Shown: positions 1-6,826 of the stretch, piece by piece
How positions within the stretch are numbered: position 1 is the stretch's first letter
Layout of the letters: each line of letters opens with the position of its first letter
Assembly: GCA_040768665.1 (NCBI GenBank)
Contig: JAXGMN010000118.1
Span: 1-9,226, forward strand
DNA length: 9,226 nt
Origin: JABWBD01 sp040768665
GTDB lineage: Bacteria > Planctomycetota > Planctomycetia > Pirellulales > Thermoguttaceae
Direction of reading: 5' to 3'
Notes under the pieces: model-generated
What the model was told of the DNA's origin: nothing
Databases searched by the model: none
What the model saw: the letters and a program-made list of their open reading frames with translations, nothing else
Translations under genes and position numbers: made by a program

Positions 1-1728
1 CAATACCAGCCACGCGAGCCGCTCAAGCCTGTCTTCGGCCTGGCAGCGATCGAAGACTGGTCGGTTGTGAACTATAACTCGGCGCTGACCATTCGCCAGG
101 GGCCGCCGCGCGGGCCTGGCGGCGGCACATCGATCGAGGTCTGTCGACAGGGCGAGAAAACGGATACGTCGTTCACGCTGGCGTCACCCGCCGTTTCCGT
201 GCAAGCAGGGGCGACGTACCAGGTTGCGATCTGGTCGCGCCACACCATGGACCTGCGCCGTGCTGGGAGCGGGGAAGGTCCGAGCGGCTCGGTCCGCTGG
301 CTCGATGGCCAGGGCCACCCGCTCGACGATCCCGTGCGCCTGGACCTGGACGGCCCCAGCCCGCAGTGGCGACAGACGCAACTCGAACTGACGGCCCCGC
401 CCGGCGCGCATTCCGCCGTCATGCGAGTCGGCTGGGACTACCCTGACATCCTCGCCGGCGAGGAAGCGGCTTTCGCCGACCCGCGATTCGACGGCCCGCA
501 CCCGGAATCGGGAGCTCGGCCCAATCTGCACCGCGTGCTCGTCAAGGCCCGCGATTTTGCCGGCAACGCGTGCGAGCAGTTGTGGTGGATCTCGGTGCAG
601 CCGCCGCCGGCGTCGGGCGTCACCACCGTGCGCGATGACGGAGTGATCCTCGTCGATGGCAAGCCGCTGTTTCCCATCGGGCTTTATTCCGTGTGGAAGA
701 GAGAACACAACGGCTACGATTTCAACCGTTGCTTCACCGAGCTGCGCGAGTCGGGCTTCAATACGATCCACACCTACCACACGCAGCGCAACGCAGAATT
801 AAAGGAATTCTACGCGGCGGCCGACCGCCACGGGCTGCGCGTGATCATTGCCCCGCGCGGCGGGGCCAATAGCCGCGACCCGCAGAGCGCGGTCCGCACC
901 GTGATCGAAGAGTGCCGCCAGCCGGCCCTGTTGGCCTGGTATCTAGCCGACGACACGGCGAGCCACATCAGCGCCGACGAACTGCGGCGCGTGCATCGGG
1001 CGATCCGTGATGTTGACCCGTTCCACGTCACGGTCCAGGCCGATGGCGTGTTCGCCGGCGGACCTCGGCCGTCGCGCTACACCGACTACGCGGATTCCAC
1101 AGATGCCTTCTTGCCAGAACTCTATCCCATCCGCTCCGACCGAGACTGCGAGGTCGCCAGCGTGACGCGCGACATGAAGCTTATCGGCGACGACCTGCGC
1201 CGCGCCGGACGCAGGGCGCCGGTTTGGGCCATCATCCAGGATTTCGAAGGGTGGGGCTGGGAGCGATATCCCACGGAGGCCGAAACTCGCGTGATGACCT
1301 ACCTGGCCATCATCCACGGGGCCAATGGGATGACCTATTACACCTACGGCGGAACCGGCAAAAACCACGGCGTGACCCACGATCCGCAGGTGTGGGCCGC
1401 GCTGAAACGGATCTCGCGCCAACTGTCCGATCTTCACGACGTGCTGGTCCAACGCGACCCGCCACAGAAGCAGCAGATCCAGATTCTCAGCGGCCCACAG
1501 ACCGACGGCCTCGGCTATCCGGCCATCAGCACGTTGCTGAAAGTGCATCAAGGACGACGCTATCTGCTCGCCGCGAATTCCTCGCGTGGGACCGTGCAGG
1601 CCCGGGTCAATGCGGGCGTCGAAGCCGGCCCAGTGCAAGTGATGTTCGAAGACCGCCGCGTCACGGTGAAGGCCGGTGTATGGGACGATGATTTCGCCCC
1701 GTACGCCGTCCACGTGTATTCTTGGTAA
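1..1728 (+). CDS. glycoside-hydrolase-like TIM-barrel protein, 5' end outside window
   Basis: The frame is open from base 1, so the GTG at 67 is probably internal and the gene starts upstream; 575 codons are visible. The first ~190 residues are beta-rich with no recognised motif and resemble a carbohydrate-binding or jelly-roll module. From about residue 215 (window numbering) a segment opens with DGKPLFPIGLYSVW, followed by an ESGFNTIHTYH strand. This is the usual opening of GH2/GH5-like (beta/alpha)8 barrels in planctomycetes and Bacteroidetes. Further barrel-like motifs are LLAWYLADD (related proteins usually have WY..DE at this strand), a DP.H segment, ELYPI and AIIQDFEGWGW. A short beta-rich C-terminal domain ends in AVHVYSW. 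In the DE position this protein has D-D, so a catalytic acid may be lost or shifted. Likely extracytoplasmic polysaccharide processing; substrate unknown. The family call is by motif only. Confidence 0.7.
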   Translation, partial: QYQPREPLKPVFGLAAIEDWSVVNYNSALTIRQGPPRGPGGGTSIEVCRQGEKTDTSFTLASPAVSVQAGATYQVAIWSRHTMDLRRAGSGEGPSGSVRWLDGQGHPLDDPVRLDLDGPSPQWRQTQLELTAPPGAHSAVMRVGWDYPDILAGEEAAFADPRFDGPHPESGARPNLHRVLVKARDFAGNACEQLWWISVQPPPASGVTTVRDDGVILVDGKPLFPIGLYSVWKREHNGYDFNRCFTELRESGFNTIHTYHTQRNAELKEFYAAADRHGLRVIIAPRGGANSRDPQSAVRTVIEECRQPALLAWYLADDTASHISADELRRVHRAIRDVDPFHVTVQADGVFAGGPRPSRYTDYADSTDAFLPELYPIRSDRDCEVASVTRDMKLIGDDLRRAGRRAPVWAIIQDFEGWGWERYPTEAETRVMTYLAIIHGANGMTYYTYGGTGKNHGVTHDPQVWAALKRISRQLSDLHDVLVQRDPPQKQQIQILSGPQTDGLGYPAISTLLKVHQGRRYLLAANSSRGTVQARVNAGVEAGPVQVMFEDRRVTVKAGVWDDDFAPYAVHVYSW

Positions 1729-1806
1729 TCACGCTCCGTGACGCTTCGCGGAGGATTGCCGACGTGACCACACTGGAGCGATAGCGAGAGTTTACAGCGA
1801 GAGTCG

Positions 1807-1962
1807 GACGAGCAAGCGCGCGGTCTGGTCGCCCTGATCTTCGAGAAGTTCGCGGAACTCGGCTCGGCGGCTGCGGTGTTGCGGTATCTCAAGTCGACTG
1901 AGATCCGCGTGGACGTGCGGGACCATCGCGGCTTGATCTTGTCTTCAGCCAGGACAGGGTGA
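1807..1962 (+). pseudogene. serine recombinase fragment (Recombinase domain)
   Basis: One frame reads DEQARGLVALIFEKFAELGS, then a VLRYL helix and IRVDVRDHRG, ending at TGA 1960-1962. This is the signature of the 'Recombinase' domain of large serine recombinases/resolvases (DEQ..aV..IF..F.elGS...vlryL...gi.lPvR). Only about 45 residues match. The N-terminal catalytic domain with its serine and the C-terminal zinc-ribbon/coiled-coil parts are absent. Upstream in the same frame there is a TGA at 1765-1767 and no recombinase-like sequence. It is a relic of an integrated element, not a gene. Confidence 0.7.
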
Positions 1963-2033
1963 AAACGGTTTCTGGCCAGGGCGCAGTGTGGTGAGATGGA
2001 TGGCCAAACGAGCCTGAATCGGTTTTAGGCTCA

Positions 2034-2737
2034 TTGCATCATGCCCACGATTTCCCGCGCGAGATCTCCTGGATGAACCGCAGCGGCAACCGGCAGATCG
2101 TGAACTCGCCCCACTCCGGGTCGATTTGCTTCTCACAACCGGAGGCACTGAAACGGATCGCCCAACAACTGAAGGACCACGTGAAGAACGATCGCGCCCG
2201 TTGCGACGTTTCCGGGACGCCCTACCCGCAGTTTTATGTCGTGGACATGAATGATTGCCACGTGGAGTGTTGTCGCTGTTCTACGGCAAAGCCGCAGCGC
2301 CGATGAAGGAATTCAAAGCCCATACGGAGAGGCGCATGGCCGAAGCCGTCGGGCCGCTCACCGCGTTGCCGCCGGCAAAGTGTAACTTTATGGATGTCGA
2401 ATACTTCAAGACCCTCTACTCGCTCCTCGAACAGGCGGAACGCGTTGCGGTGGAAAATCGACCGATCCTCGAAAATATCCGCCAGGAACGCCTCGTCGTT
2501 GACCATGCCTACCTCTTGCTGTGGAACAGTCACGGCAATCCCCTCGGGCTCGACAAGGCGGCTCTCCGCGAACGAATGATCGGAGACGCGGATATCTTCG
2601 GAAACAAGTACTTCCGGAACTCATGGAAGGGCACGCGAGAAACCGCAATCGAGTTCTTTTGCGATACGATGGAATTTCCGGAAAAGAAGGGGGATTCTTT
2701 CGCTGAAGCCCCATCCCGACTGCGGCTATGCGGTTGA
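2034..2737 (+). pseudogene. DUF4838-family protein, deleted and frameshifted
   Basis: Two consecutive frames carry pieces that resemble one family. The first (2034-~2265) has PREISWMNRSGNRQ, HSGSICFSQPEALKRIA and a DVS.-..YPQF element. The second (from ~2267) has LFYGKAAAPMKEF, then EYFKTLYSLLEQAERVA and RLVVDHAYLLLW. This order (HSG...CFS; YYGkA..pM; helical ..L..AE......R...) is that of DUF4838 proteins, which are glucuronidase-related, usually secreted and 600-800 residues long. The middle of the protein is missing, the two parts are out of frame, and the frame runs into a UvsE remnant at ~2700. Neither piece starts at a credible initiation site. The family match is from memory of motifs. 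Confidence 0.6.
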
Positions 2738-2869
2738 AAATCTGCATGGAGGCGATGAGATCATCCGCCGGTTCAGGAAGTGCAAGCGACTGGCCAAGAA
2801 GCACGCGTTGCGGCTCTCTTTCCATCCCGATCAGTTCGTGGTGTTGAACTCCCCTCGGCCGGACGTTGC
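2703..2869 (+). pseudogene. uvsE: UV-damage endonuclease UvsE/UVDE fragment
   Basis: The third frame reads LKPHPDCGYAVENLHGGDEI, then a basic helix, then LRLSFHPDQFVVLNSPRPDV. The R-(L/I)-S-x-HPDQF-x-x-L-N-S motif is characteristic of the UvsE/UVDE TIM-barrel endonuclease, which nicks 5' to UV photoproducts; its histidine is among the metal ligands. About 55 residues remain of a protein that is normally ~300. After PRPDV the similarity stops and the next coding-like stretch is in another frame. It abuts the broken DUF4838 gene without an intergenic gap, so both ends are deletion or recombination junctions. Cannot be functional. Confidence 0.65.
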
Positions 2870-3106
2870 CGTAACCAGTGGAAACGGGAACACTATGCCC
2901 CGTCATTTCATTTGGACGACGAACGCCTCGACCCGAAGAGCTGGTGCCGGTTCCCGATTCTCTCCGGCAATTTCCAGCGCGAACTCGAGGAACTGCGGGG
3001 GTTGGAGCTATACAGTCCGGCTCTCGACTCCGGACTCTCCGCTCTACACCGCGCGTGGCCGACACGGAAAACGACTCCCGGCCCCCTCGGCCCTTCGCGC
3101 CGGTGA
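2870..3106 (+). pseudogene. unassigned coding-like fragment
   Basis: Directly after the UvsE remnant the frame shifts (phase of 2870) and reads RNQWKREHYAPSFHLDDERL, then DPKSWCRFPILSGNF and an acidic/basic helix QRELEELRGLE up to about 3016. Composition and third-base GC look protein-coding for about 50 residues. After that the sequence turns into repetitive CTC-rich DNA (ctctcgactccggactctcc) and the open frame continues only by chance to the TGA near 3106. I do not recognise the family. There is no start codon or ribosome binding site at its left edge, so it is treated as a gene remnant. Confidence 0.3.
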
Positions 3107-3111
3107 GTTGC

Positions 3112-3169
3112 GTGTGTGGCCACCAAGTCTTCGATTTCTCAAATTCGAGGGTGTTTGGTGGCCACGCGC
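3112..3169. repeat. strong imperfect inverted repeat / hairpin
   Basis: Arms gtggccaccaa (3116-3126) and ttggtggccac (3155-3165) are perfect 11-bp complements. G-C and G-U pairs could extend the stem outwards to 3112/3169 in RNA. Inside, tcga-ttt (3131-3137) and aaa-t-tcga (3141-3148) form a second stem with a one-base bulge and a ctc loop. It lies between a coding-like remnant and a gene-free stretch. There is no U-tract, so it is not a classical terminator. It may be the core of a dispersed palindromic repeat. Confidence 0.6.
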
Positions 3170-3767
3170 TTTGGGTGGCAAGGCCGCCGAGTAGGCGGCG
3201 GCCGGTGGCGCGCCGCGGCTTGAGGCTGGGCACCTCGGGGGGATTGTCGGCGGTGGGTGACCAGAGAGCTAATCGCTCACGGGCGGAAGAGGGCTGCGAA
3301 AGCAGAGCCGTGGGCAAATAGAACGCCCAGTCCCGGCCGTTGATCAGCGGAGGGAAGTCGGCGGCATAGCGGAGCCGGTTACCAAGTTGTCAAAGAGCTG
3401 CGGAGCGGCGAGGGGTAGAGTCGGCTGGCGCCGGTCCGAGGGGCATGTGTTCACATGTCCATTTACCTACGTCATTGTGGTCGATGCGGCAGAGCCAGGT
3501 CAAGCAATTTCTTGGAACAAGAGCGGTAAGTGGGTGCGGGGATTGGAGTTATTGCGCCGTCGCATGGCTCATCTTTGCATGGTTTGCGTTTGAGCGGCCG
3601 ACAGGTTTTCCCATTCGAAAATGGCTGTGGACCGGTTTGGGTGCCCCGTAAACGCTAGATGTACAGGCATTTACTGGAATGGGAGGCTGCGCCGGATTGA
3701 TTCTATGGATGCGCATGTTCTAGTAGTGGCACGTACACACCACTCGTGGACCCGTGTCACCCCTACC
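3170..3767. other. gene-free stretch
   Basis: About 600 bases without a convincing gene apart from the small hairpin at 3182-3203. Open frames exist on both strands but lack family motifs, ribosome binding sites and convincing codon structure. A minus-strand frame around 3200-3380 is long only because the DNA is GC-rich. The sequence from about 3380 to 3760 is lower in GC than its surroundings and lies directly upstream of the IS91 remnant. It could therefore hold the end of that element, but I cannot define one. Confidence 0.4.
3182..3203. repeat. 8-bp stem hairpin
   Basis: ggccgccg (3182-3189) and cggcggcc (3196-3203) are perfect complements around a 6-base loop, agtagg. It sits 12 bases after the previous inverted repeat. 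No T-run follows. Confidence 0.5.
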
Positions 3768-3925
3768 ATGACGGCCACCTGTATCGAGCCGCTGGCACTG
3801 TATCGCCCACGCGACCCTCAGGCCTCGGACTTGTGGCGTTTGATCGATGAGCATTTCGCCACGTTTCAGCAGGTCTACGACGACCGCTACCAGGCGAAGT
3901 ACGGGTTCTGGCGGCCGCGGCCGCC
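3768..3925 (+). mobile_element. IS91-family transposase N-terminal remnant
   Basis: From ATG 3768 the frame reads MTATCIEPLALYRPRDPQAS, then LWRLIDEHFATFQQVYDDRY and AKYGFWRP. This is the N-terminus of IS91/IS801-type transposases: YRPR.P..s.ly.l...h...F..vYd.r....yGfwRp, normally followed by a zinc-binding region and the Y1/Y2 rolling-circle nuclease. Only ~48 residues remain. Similarity stops at the GFWRP codons, exactly where a 16-bp perfect palindrome begins. The zinc finger and catalytic tyrosines are absent. The ATG lacks a clear ribosome binding site. Confidence 0.65.
3910..3925. repeat. 16-bp perfect palindrome at transposase breakpoint
   Basis: ggcggccgcggccgcc equals its own reverse complement. 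It marks the point where the IS91-type reading frame loses similarity, so it may be the recombination or hairpin site where the element was truncated. Confidence 0.6.
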
Positions 3926-4010
3926 TTCGACTTCCTGCACCCCCTTGCCTTCCCAATTCTTCGGGACCAGGCTCGGCGCTTGTGGAACTCAATTTTCCTA
4001 TCACTTATCA

Positions 4011-4142
4011 CTACGAGGGAAGCAGGAACTCCGAGGCCGATGAGCGCGTTTCGCGGACGATCTTCTGGTGCTCGTCTTCCGGTGCGCCAAACGCATCGGA
4101 AACGCGATTCAACGGCTTGCCGTCGGCCTTGGCCTCATCCAT
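4011..4142 (-). CDS. short ORF or frameshifted C-terminal extension of the WD40 gene
   Basis: A 43-codon frame opens at ATG 4142-4140 with MDEAKADGKPLNRVSDAFG and ends EFLLPS at TAG 4013-4011. Codon usage is strongly coding-like (GCC, GAC, AAG, CTG; charged and polar residues alternate). It overlaps the last ~11 codons of the WD40 gene in another phase. That gene's own last residues (GWMRPRPTASR) look like out-of-frame translation. Either a single-base indel near 4143-4150 moved the true C-terminus out of frame, or this is a separate small gene or remnant. There is no ribosome binding site at a proper distance. Family not recognised. Confidence 0.4.
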   Translation of the reverse strand: MDEAKADGKPLNRVSDAFGAPEDEHQKIVRETRSSASEFLLPS

Positions 4143-5638
4143 CCGAACGAAACCGAAGTCACGACCTCCATCTCAAAGAACTCCGCCGAACTTCGGCTCC
4201 GTTTTCCGCCTCCTTCGAGGGAAATGGTGCGATCGTCTTTCATCGCCGGGTTCGACCGGGCGACCTCTTTTCCGTCGATTCGCAGTGTCGCCTGGTTGTT
4301 GACGATGCGAACCTCGACCGAGTATTCCTTGCCGAACTCGAACGGAAACGGCTCGCCCGTGGCCTGGGGACCGTGCAGAAAAAACCGCTGGTTTGTTCCC
4401 TCATAACCGAAATGGAACGAGCCAAAGCGTATTCGCGGATTCGTCGGACCGTTGACGAGCAGTTTGCAGCGGAATAGCAGGTCGTTGGGAAACGTCTGAC
4501 GAAAGTTGACGCGAGAATCGCCGGCGCCGACGAGGCGGCCACCCTGCTGCTTCCAGTCGCCTCGAACGACTTCCCAGTTGCGCAGGTTGTTCAGGTCCGC
4601 ATTCTTCTGCGGAGCGGCCGGCTGCGTGGTTTCGGCCTTTCCGCCCGCGGCGCCTTGGCCGATTTGCCGCACGTGTATGCGGAGAATGTCGTTGTTAACG
4701 AGTACGGTTCCATCCCGCGACACGACGAGCGCGTCGACGGCCAGCGTCGAGGCGTCGATCTGTTGTTCCTGCTTGCCGGTGGCGAGATCCCAGATTCGCA
4801 GCTTGCCTTCGTCCCCGCCCGAGACCAGGCGGCGGTCCTCGTCGAGAAAGGCCAAACAAGCCACCGGTTCCGCATGCCCCTTGAGCGTCAGCAGGTTTTT
4901 GCCGGATCGCGCATCCCAGACCTTGACTGAGCCGTCGTTGCAGCCGGTCGCCACGCGGCGTTTGCTTACGGAGATCGCAATCGCATCGACGCTCGCCCCG
5001 TGGCCGCGGAGTATTTGAATCGGGCGAAGCGTTGCCGCGTTGAGGACCGTGCCTTCGCTTCCACAGGCGGCGACCAGTACCGCGCCGTCCTGGGACATCG
5101 ACATGCGATTCACCGCCCAATCGTTAGGCGTGTTGACCGCACCGAGTTGCCTGCCCGACGCGCTATCCCAGACGCAAAACTTGTCGCCGCCGGAAATCAC
5201 CTTTTTTCCGTCACGCGAAAACGCGACTCCCTTGATTTCCGCATCGCTCTTCGGCGTTGTGAACAGATGCGCGCCGGTCGCCACGTTCCAGCAAGACACC
5301 AGGCCGCTGCGGTCTCCTATTGCGATTCGTGAGCCGCTGGAATCGAAGGCGATGGCGTGCACGTCGTCGCAATCGATTGCGAGTTCCCGAACTTGCTTGT
5401 GCGTCGCAAGATTCCAGATAAGGACCGCGATACGCCCCGAGTCGTCGCGGGTGCGGTCGTAGCCGCCGGACGCCAGCAGTTTCCCATCAGGAGAGAGCGC
5501 CAACGCCAACACGCGAGCTTTGGCGCCTTCGATCACGAGGGGTCTCTCGTTAACGACATCCGGCAGGGGCTGAGCAGTGACCAAACTCGACAGCAGAGGG
5601 ATGTACACGAGCGTTGCGATCGGGATGAGACGAACCAT
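4109..5638 (-). CDS. secreted WD40-repeat protein with C-terminal LamG-like domain
   Basis: 509 residues. Residues 1-23 form a signal peptide (positively charged start, hydrophobic core, VTA/Q cleavage). Six to seven WD40-type repeats follow from about 42 to 327, with recurring SPDG/S.DG turns and terminal IWNLATH, CWNVATG, VWDSASG, VWDARSG and IWDLATG. A Q/A-rich linker (~328-352) leads to a beta-sandwich domain (~354-492: NWEVVRGDWKQQGGRLVG, FHFGYEG, GKEYSVEVRIVNNQATLRIDGKEV). That arrangement resembles the concanavalin-like/DUF1080 domains common after WD40 repeats in planctomycetes. Probably exported, with protein- or glycan-binding roles; no enzymatic residues identified. The start is supported by GGAGG six bases upstream. 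The final ~15 residues may be altered by a frameshift. Confidence 0.85.
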   Translation of the reverse strand: MVRLIPIATLVYIPLLSSLVTAQPLPDVVNERPLVIEGAKARVLALALSPDGKLLASGGYDRTRDDSGRIAVLIWNLATHKQVRELAIDCDDVHAIAFDSSGSRIAIGDRSGLVSCWNVATGAHLFTTPKSDAEIKGVAFSRDGKKVISGGDKFCVWDSASGRQLGAVNTPNDWAVNRMSMSQDGAVLVAACGSEGTVLNAATLRPIQILRGHGASVDAIAISVSKRRVATGCNDGSVKVWDARSGKNLLTLKGHAEPVACLAFLDEDRRLVSGGDEGKLRIWDLATGKQEQQIDASTLAVDALVVSRDGTVLVNNDILRIHVRQIGQGAAGGKAETTQPAAPQKNADLNNLRNWEVVRGDWKQQGGRLVGAGDSRVNFRQTFPNDLLFRCKLLVNGPTNPRIRFGSFHFGYEGTNQRFFLHGPQATGEPFPFEFGKEYSVEVRIVNNQATLRIDGKEVARSNPAMKDDRTISLEGGGKRSRSSAEFFEMEVVTSVSFGWMRPRPTASR

Positions 5639-5645
5639 ATCAAAC

Positions 5646-5650
5646 CTCCA
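5646..5650 (-). promoter_or_regulatory. ribosome binding site of WD40 gene
   Basis: Minus-strand GGAGG followed by tttgat gtgv-free spacing of about seven bases to ATG 5638-5636. It is the best Shine-Dalgarno in the window and fixes the start. Confidence 0.7.
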
Positions 5651-5702
5651 CAGGCATTGACAAGCGGCGATGGGGCATCAGAGGCCCAGAGCGGAATACT
5701 TC

Positions 5703-5730
5703 ATTGTAGACGATGCGCGGCGATCGCCAA
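5703..5730 (-). promoter_or_regulatory. candidate sigma70-type promoter of WD40 gene
   Basis: On the minus strand TTGGCG (5730-5725) is followed after 16 bases by TACAAT (5708-5703). This would start transcription near 5697, about 60 bases before the ATG. The -10 box is good; the -35 box matches the consensus TTGACA only in its first half. Confidence 0.4.
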
Positions 5731-5930
5731 GAACGTCACTTTGCGTATCGATCGGCGTCGCCGGCAGGGATGGAGGTTTTCGTCGGCGAAGCAAAGCCAG
5801 GAGAATGGCGGGACGGAACGACCGACGCCGTTCCGCGGGGTCCCCGTTTCGCCACGCACGCTGCCCGCCGCGGGGCTCGCCATGCCAATGCCAATCTCAA
5901 CGTGAAAGGGTTCGCCGTGTACCAAGTCGC
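5731..5930. other. gene-free stretch upstream of WD40 promoter
   Basis: No gene recognised. Frames are open on both strands (for example minus 5925-5701) but have no motif and no ribosome binding site. The block has GC-rich, self-complementary patches such as cggggtccccg. Such blocks upstream of genes in planctomycetes are often dispersed intergenic repeats that give spurious ORFs; copy number cannot be judged here. Confidence 0.35.
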
Positions 5931-6020
5931 TCAGGCCACGTCGGACATGCCGATCGGGTGATATTCGATGGCAAATTCAAGAGGCTTGAGATCGTCAGGC
6001 AGATTGTCGATGCGCTGCAT
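5931..6020 (-). pseudogene. C-terminal remnant of an unrecognised protein
   Basis: Frame from ATG 6020-6018 to TGA 5933-5931 encodes 29 residues, MQRIDNLPDDLKPLEFAIEY then HPIGMSDVA. It has clearly coding-like composition, and the same phase stays open further upstream. No ribosome binding site. It follows two other short coding-like frames in different phases (6259-6044 and 6308-6174), as expected for a gene interrupted by indels. Family not recognised. Confidence 0.3.
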
Positions 6021-6173
6021 CGCGCCGTAGGGCAACGATCGGTTTAAGACCCCTGGAGCAGTTGCGACGGATAGGAGCGAGCGCCTGGAAAGCCGTGCAG
6101 GAAAAAATCGTCCGTCGCGAGCTTCGTCTGTTCGCGATCCATCCGGTCTCCCAGCAAAAATGCGACATCGGGA

Positions 6174-6308
6174 TCATCCGGACAGTCCTGCGGAAGGAAG
6201 TAGTCGGCCGAAGCGATGTTCCACGGCAGCCGCAAGATGCAGCGAGTCGGCCAGTCCATAGCGGTGAGCTGCGCGAATGACGATGTTCGTATCCAGGTAG
6301 TACCGCAT
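6174..6308 (-). pseudogene. PIN-domain (VapC-like) toxin with internal deletion
   Basis: The ATG (6308-6306) overlaps the antitoxin stop as TGATG, the standard toxin position. The 44-residue frame begins MRYYLDTNIVI, the first PIN strand with the metal-binding Asp6. It jumps straight to AAHRYGLADSLHLAAAVEH, the C-terminal part of PIN domains (GL...DaLHLAaA...). About 70-80 central residues, including further acidic active-site positions, are missing. A second-phase frame (ADYFLPQDC..PDDPDV) resembles the expected last strand (ADyFLTND), indicating a further frameshift near 6220. PIN toxins are Mg-dependent ribonucleases; this copy should be inactive. Confidence 0.7.
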
Positions 6309-6610
6309 CAGCCATTCCCGGCAGGTGGTTTGGCTTGTGACCGGAACGTTCGCAGCCTTTTCTCGTACTCCTCCTCGCCTTCTCGCAATCCTGCCTTGAT
6401 CTCCTCGGCGCTACGGCCCTGGAAAGCTCTCGCCTGCTGGCCTTGATGGATTTGGTCGAGCACGTCGGCGAGCCCCCGGCGAGGCGTGGCAGCCTGAGCA
6501 GGCTGCAGAATGACCTTGACCCGCCCCGGGCCCAAGCTTAGTTTCTGATCCAATTCGGGCGTGCCGTCCGGTTTCAGGGTCCCGTCAAGGAATTCAGTAG
6601 TGACATTCAT
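6308..6610 (-). CDS. antitoxin of PIN-domain toxin
   Basis: 100 residues. The N-terminal half (GTLKPDGTPELDQKLSLGPG then RVKVIL) is a short beta-barrel-like segment of the kind found in small antitoxins paired with PIN toxins in planctomycetes and cyanobacteria (G.l..DG.leld..L.lppGrV.V...). The C-terminal half is a charged helix (EEIKAGLREGEEEYEKRLRTF) expected to bind the toxin. An AAGGA ribosome binding site (6622-6618) lies seven bases before ATG 6610, and the stop overlaps the toxin start by one base. Expected role: neutralise the PIN toxin and repress the operon. The gene seems intact although its toxin is broken, so it could act in trans on a related toxin. Family named by pattern only. 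Confidence 0.7.
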   Translation of the reverse strand: MNVTTEFLDGTLKPDGTPELDQKLSLGPGRVKVILQPAQAATPRRGLADVLDQIHQGQQARAFQGRSAEEIKAGLREGEEEYEKRLRTFRSQAKPPAGNG

Positions 6611-6649
6611 CGGCTAATCCTTCGTGCGGAGCTGCACCAAACACGGCTG

Positions 6650-6826
6650 TCACCCCTTTATTGTATCTCCCAGCGAGGAGGGAACCAGGGACGAATGCGC
6701 GAGGACGGCTGAATCGTCCGCCCTTTCAAAACCGTCGTCGCGTGCAACCAATACGACGCCCCGTTGCCGAAGGCCTAAGGCAATGGAAAAGCGGACATTG
6801 TGGTCAAAATAGAAAGCGACGCTCAT
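6650..6826 (-). pseudogene. DUF5615 PIN-like toxin, truncated
   Basis: ATG 6826-6824 overlaps the preceding stop as ATGA. The 58-residue frame begins MSVAFYFDHNVRFSIALGLR, then QRGVVLVARDDG and a DDSAVL element. This matches the N-terminal half of DUF5615 proteins (COG4634; F.D.nv...i..gLr.rG.dvl...eDG...l.D..lL.ra). The complete copy at 7614-7961 has 115 residues and shows FMDHHV, GLRRR, LTADEDG, then GRPIFTQDDDF. That last part is absent here. After DDSAVLAH the sequence diverges (SSLVPSSLGDTIKG), so the C-terminal half has been lost. Confidence 0.7.
6660..6665 (-). promoter_or_regulatory. candidate -10 box of antitoxin/PIN operon
   Basis: TACAAT on the minus strand (6665-6660), followed by AAAGGGG, would place a transcription start near 6653, ~43 bases before the antitoxin ATG. 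No good -35 hexamer 16-18 bases upstream. The box lies inside the end of the DUF5615 remnant frame. Confidence 0.3.

Noticed and set aside
943..1713. 256-residue open frame on the minus strand
   Set aside because: Antisense shadow of the glycosidase-like gene; no motif or start signal.
1729..1765. Terminator after the glycosidase-like gene
   Set aside because: Only a weak ctccg/cggag pairing with a 10-base loop and no T-tract.
2406..3317. 303-residue open frame on the minus strand
   Set aside because: It runs antisense through the DUF4838, UvsE and unknown remnants, which have recognisable motifs on the + strand. It is rich in R, P, S and G, as typical for a GC-driven shadow frame.
3328..3345. 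Short similarity (ccagtcccggccg) to the inner part of the MITE
   Set aside because: Only about 13 bases without terminal repeats; likely chance in GC-rich DNA.
5040..5462. Plus-strand frames inside the WD40 gene
   Set aside because: Shadows; the minus strand has clear WD repeats, a signal peptide and a ribosome binding site.
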